From an uncultured Anaeromyxobacter sp. (GTDB lineage Bacteria > Myxococcota > Myxococcia > Myxococcales > Anaeromyxobacteraceae): 51,173 nt of DNA. The DNA is taken from the NCBI GenBank assembly GCA_903855945.1, contig CAIOAK010000028.1, forward strand, positions 1-51,173, read 5' to 3'. Positions 43,487 to 51,173 of this stretch are shown piece after piece. Numbering within the stretch: the stretch's first letter is position 1; each line of letters starts with the position of its first letter. Below the pieces are notes generated by a model. The model was not told the origin of the DNA and searched no databases. It saw nothing but the letters and a program-made list of their open reading frames with translations. The position numbers and the translations under genes are program-made.

Positions 43487-44703
43487 TCCCTAGAGGTCGG
43501 CGATCCGACCCGTTCCCAGTCCGCGGCGATCGCCGAGCCGCCGCGGGTGACGAAGAGGACGGCCGACCGATTTCCGCCGCCATTCTCCACTCGGACGACC
43601 CCGGCGGGGAAGGAGAGAAGGAGGCTCCCGAGCAGGACCACGACGAGCCCTCCGACGACGAGGGCGAAGCCCGGGGTGTGGGTGTAGGTGAAGCGTCCCC
43701 AGCGGCTGACGGCCGTCATCCTTGCCGTCCCGGTTCCGAACGGGAACGGGGCTCCCGGAGCGACCAGGCTCCGGCCATCCGGCCCCTCGATCCACACCAG
43801 CATGCGCCCCTCGCCTCCGGGGCGGTCGATCTCGTTCTGGGCATCGACGATGAAGCGGACCCGCGTCCCCGACGGGGTGGTGACCTCGGCGGAGGCGCGC
43901 CGCGCGGACTCGGGCTGGAGCTTCACGGCGCGAAGCCCCAACCCCTGGACGTCGATCGTCAGCGAGAGCCCGGTGGGGATGGCCTGGAAGATCTCGATGT
44001 CGCCGGCCCGGATCCCGGCGGCCCGGTCCATGGTCTCCGTCCGGACCGGCTGGCCCGGGACGAAGACGTCGAGCTCGGAGAGCCGGTCCTGGGAGTACCC
44101 GTGCTGGTGGAGGAAGGGGTCGAAGCGGGCGAGCGCGACCTCCACGTCGGGCAGGGCCTCCCGGGCGAGCGGCCCCCGCTCCCGGCCGAAGACGGTCCCG
44201 TGGGCGGCGAGGGACGCCCGCTCGCTCACCGAGAGATCGAACGTCCCCGAGTCGTGGAGCGAGAACTGGACGAGGGCGGCCGCAATGAGGACCAGGAGCC
44301 CCACGTGGAAGACCCATCCCCCCCAGAGCGCGAACGCGAACCGGGTCCGGATGACCCCATTGCCCCGGAACCCCTCGGACGAGAGGAACGCGTCCAGGTC
44401 CGCTTTTCGGGGGAGGAGCCGGACCGCCGACCCGGGCATTTCCCCGCGCCGGATGGCGACGACGCGCGCCCGCTTCCCCCAGGTGCAGGCGAGCGTCGCC
44501 GCGAACAGGAGCGCGATCCCGGCCAGGAACGGGAGGGAGGTGAAGGGATGGGAAAGGCCGGTGGCCACGGCCCAGGCGGGGGCGGCCGGACCCTGCGGCT
44601 GCATCCAGGGCGCCCAGGCCCCCACGCCGGTCCAGACGGCCAGGAAGCCGATGACGCCGAGGGCGAGGCGCGGGGAGCGCAGAAAGCGGAGCACGCCGTT
44701 CAC
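43483..44703 (-). CDS. resB: ResB/CcsB-like cytochrome c biogenesis protein
   Basis: A 406-residue ResB-family protein: three N-terminal helices (about 15-35, 55-75, 125-150), a large periplasmic domain (about 155-360), and a final helix (about 365-385). RFTYTHTPGFALVVGGLVVVLLGSLL is the usual end of the periplasmic part and last helix; the fold is as in ResB/Ccs1. The start is GTG 44703 with no strong ribosome-binding site, 42 nt after the stop of the upstream giant cytochrome. It acts with CcsA in holding apocytochromes for heme ligation. Confidence 0.88.
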   Translation of the reverse strand: MNGVLRFLRSPRLALGVIGFLAVWTGVGAWAPWMQPQGPAAPAWAVATGLSHPFTSLPFLAGIALLFAATLACTWGKRARVVAIRRGEMPGSAVRLLPRKADLDAFLSSEGFRGNGVIRTRFAFALWGGWVFHVGLLVLIAAALVQFSLHDSGTFDLSVSERASLAAHGTVFGRERGPLAREALPDVEVALARFDPFLHQHGYSQDRLSELDVFVPGQPVRTETMDRAAGIRAGDIEIFQAIPTGLSLTIDVQGLGLRAVKLQPESARRASAEVTTPSGTRVRFIVDAQNEIDRPGGEGRMLVWIEGPDGRSLVAPGAPFPFGTGTARMTAVSRWGRFTYTHTPGFALVVGGLVVVLLGSLLLSFPAGVVRVENGGGNRSAVLFVTRGGSAIAADWERVGSPTSRE

Positions 44704-44745
44704 GGTTGGGTCACAGACAACAGGGGATTGCCCTGGCAGGCTGGG

Positions 44746-47700
44746 TCAATGGCTCGTGCCGTTGCAGCCGCAGTTCGACTGAGCCCAGGCCGTCGTGTTG
44801 TTTCCCGGATACGTCTTGATGTAGAGCCGGTTCGACGTCGTGCCTTGCCAGTAGGGAGCCGCAGTGTCCCAGCCCGCGACAGGCGTGGCCGCGCCCCCCC
44901 CGGCGACGAGCATACCCGGGCGCGGACCGCCGTGCGGTACCGCCGCATGGCAGTTGAAGCAGGCGATGTTGTGCTTCGAGTAGGTGTGGTCCGGGAACCG
45001 GGAGCCCGCGAAGTCGGGCCGGTGGCAGTTGGCGCAGAAGGTCCCGGCAGGCATCCCTGCCGACGAGTTCATCACGGCACTCGACCAGGTGGTGTTGGGC
45101 CCCTTCAGGATGAACTTCGCGGCGGAGCCGTGGGGGCCATTCGGGTCGGTGGAGGCGTCGGAGTCGTGGCAGTCGGTGCACTGCATGAGCGACGTCCGGG
45201 AGTAGGGTGGCAGGATGTTGCCGGTCGCGCCCAGGTTGCCCGAAGCGGTGGCCAGCACGGGGTGGAAGGAGACGTTCGTCGGGTTGAACTCCTTCGCCAC
45301 GTCGCTCTCCGCCTGCTGGATGGTGTAGGCACCCGACCATGCGCCCGTGGCGGCCGGGCTGATCGTGATGGCGGTGGCGCTCGTGAAGGCGGTGATCTTG
45401 TGCCAGATCCCGAGCGTGTTGTTCTTGATGTTCGCGCCCACGTGGGCGGCCGTCCAGGTGGTTCCCGCGCCGGTCACCGCGGTTCCGCCGCTCGCGGCCG
45501 TGGCCGTGCCCGTGATGTAGGTGAAGCCGGACCGCGCGACCGGTGGCGTCCCGGTGCCCCAGTAGTAGCCGGAATGGCACTTGAAGCAGAGCGTCGCCTC
45601 GAGGTCGGTGCCGGAGGCGATGACCTTCTTCGTGAAGTTCGCGGTCGTGGGGGCCGTGAAGGCGGCCGGGTTCGAGGTGAGCTGCGCGCCCCACGCGCCC
45701 TGGATCGCCGGGGCGGCGACGTTCGTGGCCCGGTAGTAGGGGCGCAACGTGTAGGCCGATCCTGCGGCGACGGCGGTAACCGCCGACGTGCTCGGGTAGA
45801 CCATGAGCGACGTCGCGCTGGTGTACTGGACGACCGTGAACCAGGCCGTGCCCACCCAGAGCTTCCAGCCCACCATGCCGCTCGTCCAGGCGGTTGCCGC
45901 GCCGGTGGCGGTGCGGCAGTTGCTCCCGGAGCCCATGGTGGCGGGGCAGGCTGTGGTCGCGGTCGGGATGGTGACCGTCCCTGCCGTCACGGCGGCCGCA
46001 TCGGCCGCCTTCGCGGCCTCGTGCGGGTCGTGGCAGTCGAGGCAGGCCGCGTGGCGCTGGCCGGTGCCCGCAGCGACGCCGAGGGAGTTGCCGAAGGCGG
46101 CGTTCGTGTACTCGGTGCTGGAGTTGTGGACGGTGTCGGAGTCGGACGGGTGGCCCGACTGGCCTGCGGTGGTGGCGTGCAGGATCGGGGACTGGATGTC
46201 CTTGCCCGAGCGGTTGCCCTGGGCGCCCGCCGCCGGCGAGGCCGCGGAGCCGTGGCAGTTGTAGCAGACGAAGTTGGCGGCGCTTCCCGCCGGGACCTTC
46301 GTTCCGGCGAGCAGGCTCGGGTCGGTCGAGTTGTAGTGCACGGCGTCGGTCGTCGTCGCCGTCGGGGTCTTGCCCTCCGTGCGGCTGGCGTGGCACTTCG
46401 TGCAGTTGCGCGCGAAGGTGCTGCCGTCGTGGATCGGGAACGTCCAGGTGTAGATGCTCGCACCCACGGTGTTCGAGGCGTAGTCGTGAGCCGATGCACC
46501 GAAGGAGGCCGCCGTCACCGTGGTGCGGTTCGTGGCGATGGGCTTCTGGTGGCAGCCCGCGCAGAGGCCGACGTTGGCCGCCGAGTCGAAATCGGTCGAG
46601 GCCCGGTTCGCGCTGGTGCGGGTTGCGGACCCGTTGCCGCGGGACGCCTGGGTCGTGGGGTCGAGATAGACGTTGTTCTGGTGCGTGGAGACGACCGGGC
46701 TCGTGAGGTCGTGGGTGTGGTCGCCGTGGCACATCGACGTGCAGGTCTTGCTGGACGCGCCCACCAGGTCGAGCGTGGCGCCGGTCCAGACCGCCCCGGT
46801 GTCGGTCGGCAAGTCGCTGCCCAGGCTGTGGCGCGACACGAACGACCCGGAAACGGCGGTCATCGTGTTGGTGAAGGTCGCGTGGCAGCTGCCGCAGCTC
46901 GATCCGCCGGCGGGCTCGCCGCCGCCGTCCATGAGGCCGTTCATGTGCTTGCCGCCGGCGATGTTGATGGTTCCGTCGGGGTTGACCGTGCCGCCGTGGC
47001 AGGTCGCGCAGGCGCTCGCGCTGGTGGCGACGGGGTGTGGCGCGGGGGGCGGGAACCCGTGGCAGGTGCTGCAGGTGGCTGCCGCGCCGTTCCAGGCGTT
47101 GGTCGTGTTGTACGCCGCGCCGCTCGGGAGCTTGGCCCCGTGGCAGTAGGTCGAGCAGGTGGTGGCGGTCGAGGCCCCATTGCCCTGGACGAAGCTGGGC
47201 GAGAAGGAGTTCAGGCCGGCGGCCCCGCCAGCGGGGAGGACGAGGTCGACGGCGCCGTTTCCGTGGGTCAGGCTCGTGTTGTTCGGGTGGCACTCGATGC
47301 AGGTCATGGGGCGGAAGACGCCGCCCGTGGGCTGGGTCGGTCCCGCCACCGACGGGGTCGGGTTCGAGTGGGCGAGGTGGACGCCCACGAGGACGCCCGT
47401 GGAGGACCCCTTCGAATCGTTCGGGGGAGCCGCCGCCTGGTTCGCGTCGTAGGCGACGCCTGCGATGCCGCCGCTCGCGCGCCCGCTCACGCCGTGGCAG
47501 GAGGTGCAGGACTCCGCGGCGACGAGGTTCACCGCACCGTCGACGTGGGTGGCCAGCGCCGCGCCCGTGATCGAACCGGTGGTGGCGGTGAGGTAGCTGT
47601 AGCCAGCCCCGTGGCAGGAGGTGCAGTTGGTATTCTGCGGGTGGCCGTTCGAGGCCGGCGGGTTGCCGTGGCAGGAGGTGCAGTTGAGGGTGACGCCCGC

Positions 47701-50700
47701 GTTCCAGGAGACGGCGCCTGCGCCCGCGCCGCCGCTGAAGTTGCCGTGGCAGTAGGTGGCCGAGCAGGAGAAGGTGGGAGCGGAGAACCCGGTCGTCGGG
47801 GAGACGCCACCGTGCGTGGCGGTCGTGCCCCAGGAGATGGCGACCACTCCGTTCGCGTGGCTCGTGTCGCCCGCGATGGGCGCCGGCCCGTGGCACTCGG
47901 TGCAGGCGATGGCCGCGCCGACCGTCGGCGCGATGTGCTTCTGGTGTGCGCCGACGCCGCGGGCCGTCGTGAGGACGTTTCCGGAGGCATCCACGCCCGT
48001 GCCGCCGTAGCCCGGCGCCGCGGTGGGGCTCGTGTTGGCGACGACGGCGCCGCCCACGCCGGAGAGCTGGCCGTGGCAGGCGGTGCAGCCGTTCTGGGGC
48101 TTCTCCACCGTCCCGTTCACGTGAGAGGCGGCGACCACGGTGGCGTTGTCGTACCCCACGCCGTGGCAGGAGCCGCAGCTCGCGCTGGGCGGGTGGCGCG
48201 TCGCCGCGGTGGCGGGCGGATTGCCGTGGCAGGCGCTGCAGGCGAGGGTGCTCGCGGTCTTCCAGGTGGGCGTGGTGTTCGTGCCGGCGCCTCCGGGGAA
48301 GTTACCGTGGCAGTAGGTGTTGGAGCAGGTCCCGCCGTTGCCGGCGTAGGTGGCGCTCGCGATCGCGCCGGTCGTGGAGAGGTTGGCGAGCGCGACGGTA
48401 CCGGCCGTGACGGCACCCGTCTTGTGGACGTTCTGCGACGGAACCGTGTGGCAGGCGTCGCAGAGCACGGGCCTCGACCGGTTGCCGAGAACGTGGGCGC
48501 CGTGGACGCCCACGCCGCTGGCCGTGGCCACCGTGGTATTGCCGAAGGTGTCGGGAGCGCCCGCACCGGTCGGGGCAGCGGCGACGTTCGTGTCTTGCGC
48601 GCCCGAGGCGGTGAGCGACGGGTTGCCGTGGCAGGTGGTGCAGGTCAGGTTCGCCGTGTCCACCGTGCCGTTCACGTGCTTGCCACCTGCGACGAGGACC
48701 GCCCCGAAGGTGTCCACCGTGCCGGAGTGGCACTTGTTGCAGGAGCCGAGGCCGACCGCGTTGTGGTGGTTGCCGGTGGTGGGAGGTGACAGGTGGCAAC
48801 TGCCGCAGGTCGCCGCGGCGCCGTTCCACGACCAGGTGGCGACGGTACCGCGGGTGGTGCCGACGTCGAAGGTCGCTCCGTGGCAGTAGGTCGCGCAGGT
48901 GGTCTGGGTGGCGGATCCGTCACCCTGAGTGTATCCAGCGGCGTAGCCGCCCAGCTTCGCGCCCGTGGCCGCCGCGAAGGTGACCTCGACGATCCCGTCC
49001 AGGTGGCCCGTGTTTCCGGCGTTGTTCGGGTGGCACTCGGTGCAGGCGATGGGCTTGTAGACCGCGCCGGACGCCGCGGGGTTCACGTGGGAGACGTGGG
49101 TGCCGACGCGCACGCCGGTGGAGACCCGCAGGGTGTCGAGCGGCGGAGCAGCAGACTGGTTCGGATCGGCGCTGGCGACGCTGGCGCGGGTGCCGTCACC
49201 GTGGCAGGAGGTGCAGGACATCCTGGACAGGTCGATGGAGCCGTCGACGTGTCCGGACGGGTCGCTGATCGATTGCGTGGCGTTGTTGTAGTTGCCGTGG
49301 CAGTTGCCGCAGGTGGCGAGCGTCGAGCCCGCCGGATGGGTTCCGCCCGGAGGCAGGCCGTGGCAACTGCCGCAGGCGGCGGTGCCTGTCCAGGTGATGG
49401 GGTTCGCCCCCACACCGTTCTTGAAGTTGCCGTGGCAGTAGGTGTTGGAGCAGGTGCTGGTGGCGTCCGAATAGGTGGGGTGGGCGACGGCGCCCGTGCC
49501 CTTCGTGGCGAGCGCCCCGAAGCTCACGTTGGCCTGGCCGTTGGCATGGAGCGGATCGGCCGGGATGGCGCCGTTGTGGCACTCGGCGCAGGCGATCTGC
49601 TTCGAATAGGTGGGGCCGCCGTTGGCGCCGGTGAGCAGGTGCTTCACGTGGGCGCCGACCTTGGCGCCGGTGGCCGAGTTGGACGAGTCCACCGGGGGCG
49701 CAGCCGAGAAGGCGACGAGGTCGAGGTCGGTATCCGGGCGGGCCGGGTCGCCGTGGCAGGTCGTGCAGCTCAGGGTGTCGTACTCGACCGTGCCGTTCAC
49801 GTGGCTGGTGGCGCTCACGGTGGTCGAGGTGTACCCGGAGTGGCAGGTGCCGCAGTCGGTCCGGGGCGGGTGGAAGCCGCCCGTGGAGGTCTGCGCGGGC
49901 GGCACGCCGTGGCAGGAGTTGCAGACGAGCGTGCCGGCCGTGACCCAGTTCGGGGAGGCGCTGGCCGAGCCGATGCCGCCGCCCAGGTTGCCGTGGCAGT
50001 ACGTGGCCGCGCAGGAACCGCCGGCCCCGACGTAGCTCGCGGTGGCGATGCTGCCGGTGGTCGCGAGATTTCCGAAGAGCACCGTTCCGGCCGAGGCGGC
50101 GCCGGTCTTGTGGACGTCGTTCACGGGGACGGCGTGACAGGCGTTGCAGAGCACCGGCTTCGAGCGCGCGCCGAGCACGTGCGAGGCGTGGACGCCGACG
50201 CCGGCGGAAGCGGTGGCGACGTGGCCGAAGGTGTCCGGAGCGCCGGCGCCCGTGGGGGCGGCGGCGAGGCGCGGGTCCTGCGTCCCGGAGGGGACGATGG
50301 AGGGATTGCCGTGGCAGGTGGTGCAGGTGAGGTTGGCCGTGTCGACGGTGCCGTTCAGGTGCTTGCCGCCGGTGACGAGGACAGCGCCCGAGGCGTCGAC
50401 GGTGCCCGAGTGGCACCTGATGCAGGTCGTGATGGCGGCGGCGTCGTGGTGGTTGGCCGTTCCGGGGGGGGCCTTGTGGCAGCTTCCGCAATCGGCAGCC
50501 GTCGCGCTGTCCCAGGACCAGGTGGCCACGCTGCCCTTCGTCGTCGTCGCGTCCAGCGACGAGCCGTGGCAGTAGGTGGCGCAGGTGGTGGCGGTGCTCG
50601 TGCCGTCACCCTGGGTGAATGTCGGGGCGAACCCGCCCAGGTTCGCACCGGTGGCTGTCGTGAAGGTGACGCCCACCGTGCCGTTCGAGTGGCTGAAGTT

Positions 50701-51173
50701 CCCGGAGTTGTCGGGGTGGCACTCGATGCATGCGATGGGCTTGAAGACCCCCGTCGCCGCCGACGGGTTGACGTGGGAGAGGTGCGTGCCGACCAGGACG
50801 CCCGTGCCCTGTCCGTGCGCGTCGCGCGGGGGCGCAGCTGCCTGGTTCGGGTCGTACGTCAGGGCGAGGTCGCCGTTCGTCCGGATCGCCGTGCCGTGGC
50901 ACGACGTGCAGGTCATGTTGATGACGTCGACCGTGCCATTCATGTGCAGGGCCGCGTTGACCGTCGAGCTCGTGTACCCGTCGTGGCAGCTGGCGCAGTC
51001 GGTGGCTGGCGCCGGGTGTGTTCCCCCCGGAGGCAGGCCATGGCAGGTGCTGCAACTGGCTGCAGCGGCGCCGCCCAGCCACGACGGCGCGTTGGCGGCT
51101 GCGCCGTTCCGGATGTTGCCGTGACAGTAGGTGTTGGAGCAGGTGCCCGCGGCGTTGCCGCCCGAGGCGGTGC
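44746..51173 (-). CDS. Third giant multiheme cytochrome c, N-terminal part beyond the window
   Basis: An open frame continues through the right edge, so the start is missing; about 2,141 residues are visible with 48 heme motifs. Five-heme modules repeat as in the 94-heme protein. Five of these motifs are CX3CH: three CATYCH, one CSTYCH and one CTSMCH. The C-terminal part again has a heme-free insert with a Cys pair after CLDCH, then CFKCH, CTDCH, CANCH and CFNCH, and the shared KFILKGPNT block. It ends NCGCNGTSH. The resB-ccsA genes follow, so maturation genes and cytochrome are probably co-expressed. Paralogue of the 94-heme gene; same predicted role in extracellular electron transfer. Confidence 0.9.
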   Translation of the reverse strand, partial: TASGGNAAGTCSNTYCHGNIRNGAAANAPSWLGGAAAASCSTCHGLPPGGTHPAPATDCASCHDGYTSSTVNAALHMNGTVDVINMTCTSCHGTAIRTNGDLALTYDPNQAAAPPRDAHGQGTGVLVGTHLSHVNPSAATGVFKPIACIECHPDNSGNFSHSNGTVGVTFTTATGANLGGFAPTFTQGDGTSTATTCATYCHGSSLDATTTKGSVATWSWDSATAADCGSCHKAPPGTANHHDAAAITTCIRCHSGTVDASGAVLVTGGKHLNGTVDTANLTCTTCHGNPSIVPSGTQDPRLAAAPTGAGAPDTFGHVATASAGVGVHASHVLGARSKPVLCNACHAVPVNDVHKTGAASAGTVLFGNLATTGSIATASYVGAGGSCAATYCHGNLGGGIGSASASPNWVTAGTLVCNSCHGVPPAQTSTGGFHPPRTDCGTCHSGYTSTTVSATSHVNGTVEYDTLSCTTCHGDPARPDTDLDLVAFSAAPPVDSSNSATGAKVGAHVKHLLTGANGGPTYSKQIACAECHNGAIPADPLHANGQANVSFGALATKGTGAVAHPTYSDATSTCSNTYCHGNFKNGVGANPITWTGTAACGSCHGLPPGGTHPAGSTLATCGNCHGNYNNATQSISDPSGHVDGSIDLSRMSCTSCHGDGTRASVASADPNQSAAPPLDTLRVSTGVRVGTHVSHVNPAASGAVYKPIACTECHPNNAGNTGHLDGIVEVTFAAATGAKLGGYAAGYTQGDGSATQTTCATYCHGATFDVGTTRGTVATWSWNGAAATCGSCHLSPPTTGNHHNAVGLGSCNKCHSGTVDTFGAVLVAGGKHVNGTVDTANLTCTTCHGNPSLTASGAQDTNVAAAPTGAGAPDTFGNTTVATASGVGVHGAHVLGNRSRPVLCDACHTVPSQNVHKTGAVTAGTVALANLSTTGAIASATYAGNGGTCSNTYCHGNFPGGAGTNTTPTWKTASTLACSACHGNPPATAATRHPPSASCGSCHGVGYDNATVVAASHVNGTVEKPQNGCTACHGQLSGVGGAVVANTSPTAAPGYGGTGVDASGNVLTTARGVGAHQKHIAPTVGAAIACTECHGPAPIAGDTSHANGVVAISWGTTATHGGVSPTTGFSAPTFSCSATYCHGNFSGGAGAGAVSWNAGVTLNCTSCHGNPPASNGHPQNTNCTSCHGAGYSYLTATTGSITGAALATHVDGAVNLVAAESCTSCHGVSGRASGGIAGVAYDANQAAAPPNDSKGSSTGVLVGVHLAHSNPTPSVAGPTQPTGGVFRPMTCIECHPNNTSLTHGNGAVDLVLPAGGAAGLNSFSPSFVQGNGASTATTCSTYCHGAKLPSGAAYNTTNAWNGAAATCSTCHGFPPPAPHPVATSASACATCHGGTVNPDGTINIAGGKHMNGLMDGGGEPAGGSSCGSCHATFTNTMTAVSGSFVSRHSLGSDLPTDTGAVWTGATLDLVGASSKTCTSMCHGDHTHDLTSPVVSTHQNNVYLDPTTQASRGNGSATRTSANRASTDFDSAANVGLCAGCHQKPIATNRTTVTAASFGASAHDYASNTVGASIYTWTFPIHDGSTFARNCTKCHASRTEGKTPTATTTDAVHYNSTDPSLLAGTKVPAGSAANFVCYNCHGSAASPAAGAQGNRSGKDIQSPILHATTAGQSGHPSDSDTVHNSSTEYTNAAFGNSLGVAAGTGQRHAACLDCHDPHEAAKAADAAAVTAGTVTIPTATTACPATMGSGSNCRTATGAATAWTSGMVGWKLWVGTAWFTVVQYTSATSLMVYPSTSAVTAVAAGSAYTLRPYYRATNVAAPAIQGAWGAQLTSNPAAFTAPTTANFTKKVIASGTDLEATLCFKCHSGYYWGTGTPPVARSGFTYITGTATAASGGTAVTGAGTTWTAAHVGANIKNNTLGIWHKITAFTSATAITISPAATGAWSGAYTIQQAESDVAKEFNPTNVSFHPVLATASGNLGATGNILPPYSRTSLMQCTDCHDSDASTDPNGPHGSAAKFILKGPNTTWSSAVMNSSAGMPAGTFCANCHRPDFAGSRFPDHTYSKHNIACFNCHAAVPHGGPRPGMLVAGGGAATPVAGWDTAAPYWQGTTSNRLYIKTYPGNNTTAWAQSNCGCNGTSH

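Noticed and set aside
43678-48789. Plus-strand ORF of 1703 codons
   Set aside because: Shadow of resB and of the third giant cytochrome; no recognisable protein features and no ribosome-binding site.
26534-51173. CRISPR-like regular repeats
   Set aside because: The short recurring strings (such as the CSNTYCH codons every 560 bp) are protein-coding heme motifs with long coding spacers.

Overview
The window is about 70% G+C, and its gene content points to a myxobacterium of the Anaeromyxobacter type. The evidence is a CarD regulator with an acidic stretch followed by a Lys/Ala/Pro-rich, histone H1-like tail, its partner CarG, a CarH-type B12 photoreceptor gene, and very large c-type cytochromes of the Geobacter/Anaeromyxobacter CxxxxCH...CxxCH kind. 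The species is inferred from content only.

Left part (1-12.7 kb). A decayed tyrosine recombinase abuts the 3' end of the tmRNA gene (ssrA, minus strand). Eleven minus-strand genes then run almost without gaps from 12,654 to 1,146. First come six genes overlapping by 4 nt that look like a fatty-acid modification operon: two cyclopropane-synthase-like methyltransferases, an FAD amine-oxidase-like protein, DUF1365, a membrane protein and DUF1295. Then come carD-carG, and last a three-gene membrane glycosyltransferase set. A CarH/LitR-like MerR regulator with intact cobalamin-ligand motifs is divergent from this block, which suggests light/B12 control.

Middle part (13.5-26.5 kb). This holds mostly single housekeeping or membrane genes: a solitary DNA methyltransferase, QueG, an EamA transporter, YgfZ, HtpX, a PolB-like exonuclease, HdeD-like and DUF360 membrane proteins, and a di-heme peroxidase. 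Three items stand out. One is a peroxiredoxin whose peroxidatic Cys codon is an in-frame UGA followed by a SECIS-like hairpin, so probably a selenoprotein. The second is a complete topoisomerase VI (B and A subunits), rare in bacteria. The third is a 48-residue extremely basic protein behind a strong ribosome-binding site.

Right part (26.5-51.2 kb). All minus strand and devoted to extracellular-type electron transfer. I count 33 heme motifs in a 1242-residue cytochrome, 94 in a 3870-residue cytochrome, and at least 48 in a third that runs off the right edge. Between the two giants lies a cytochrome c maturation pair (ResB and CcsA, System II) plus a small exported protein. The giants are mosaics of five-heme modules (about 560 bp each), with a tandem 2.81-kb duplication in the 94-heme gene. 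Many heme sites are CX4CH, and a few, confined mainly to one module type, are CX3CH. Very long plus-strand ORFs opposite the cytochromes are shadows.
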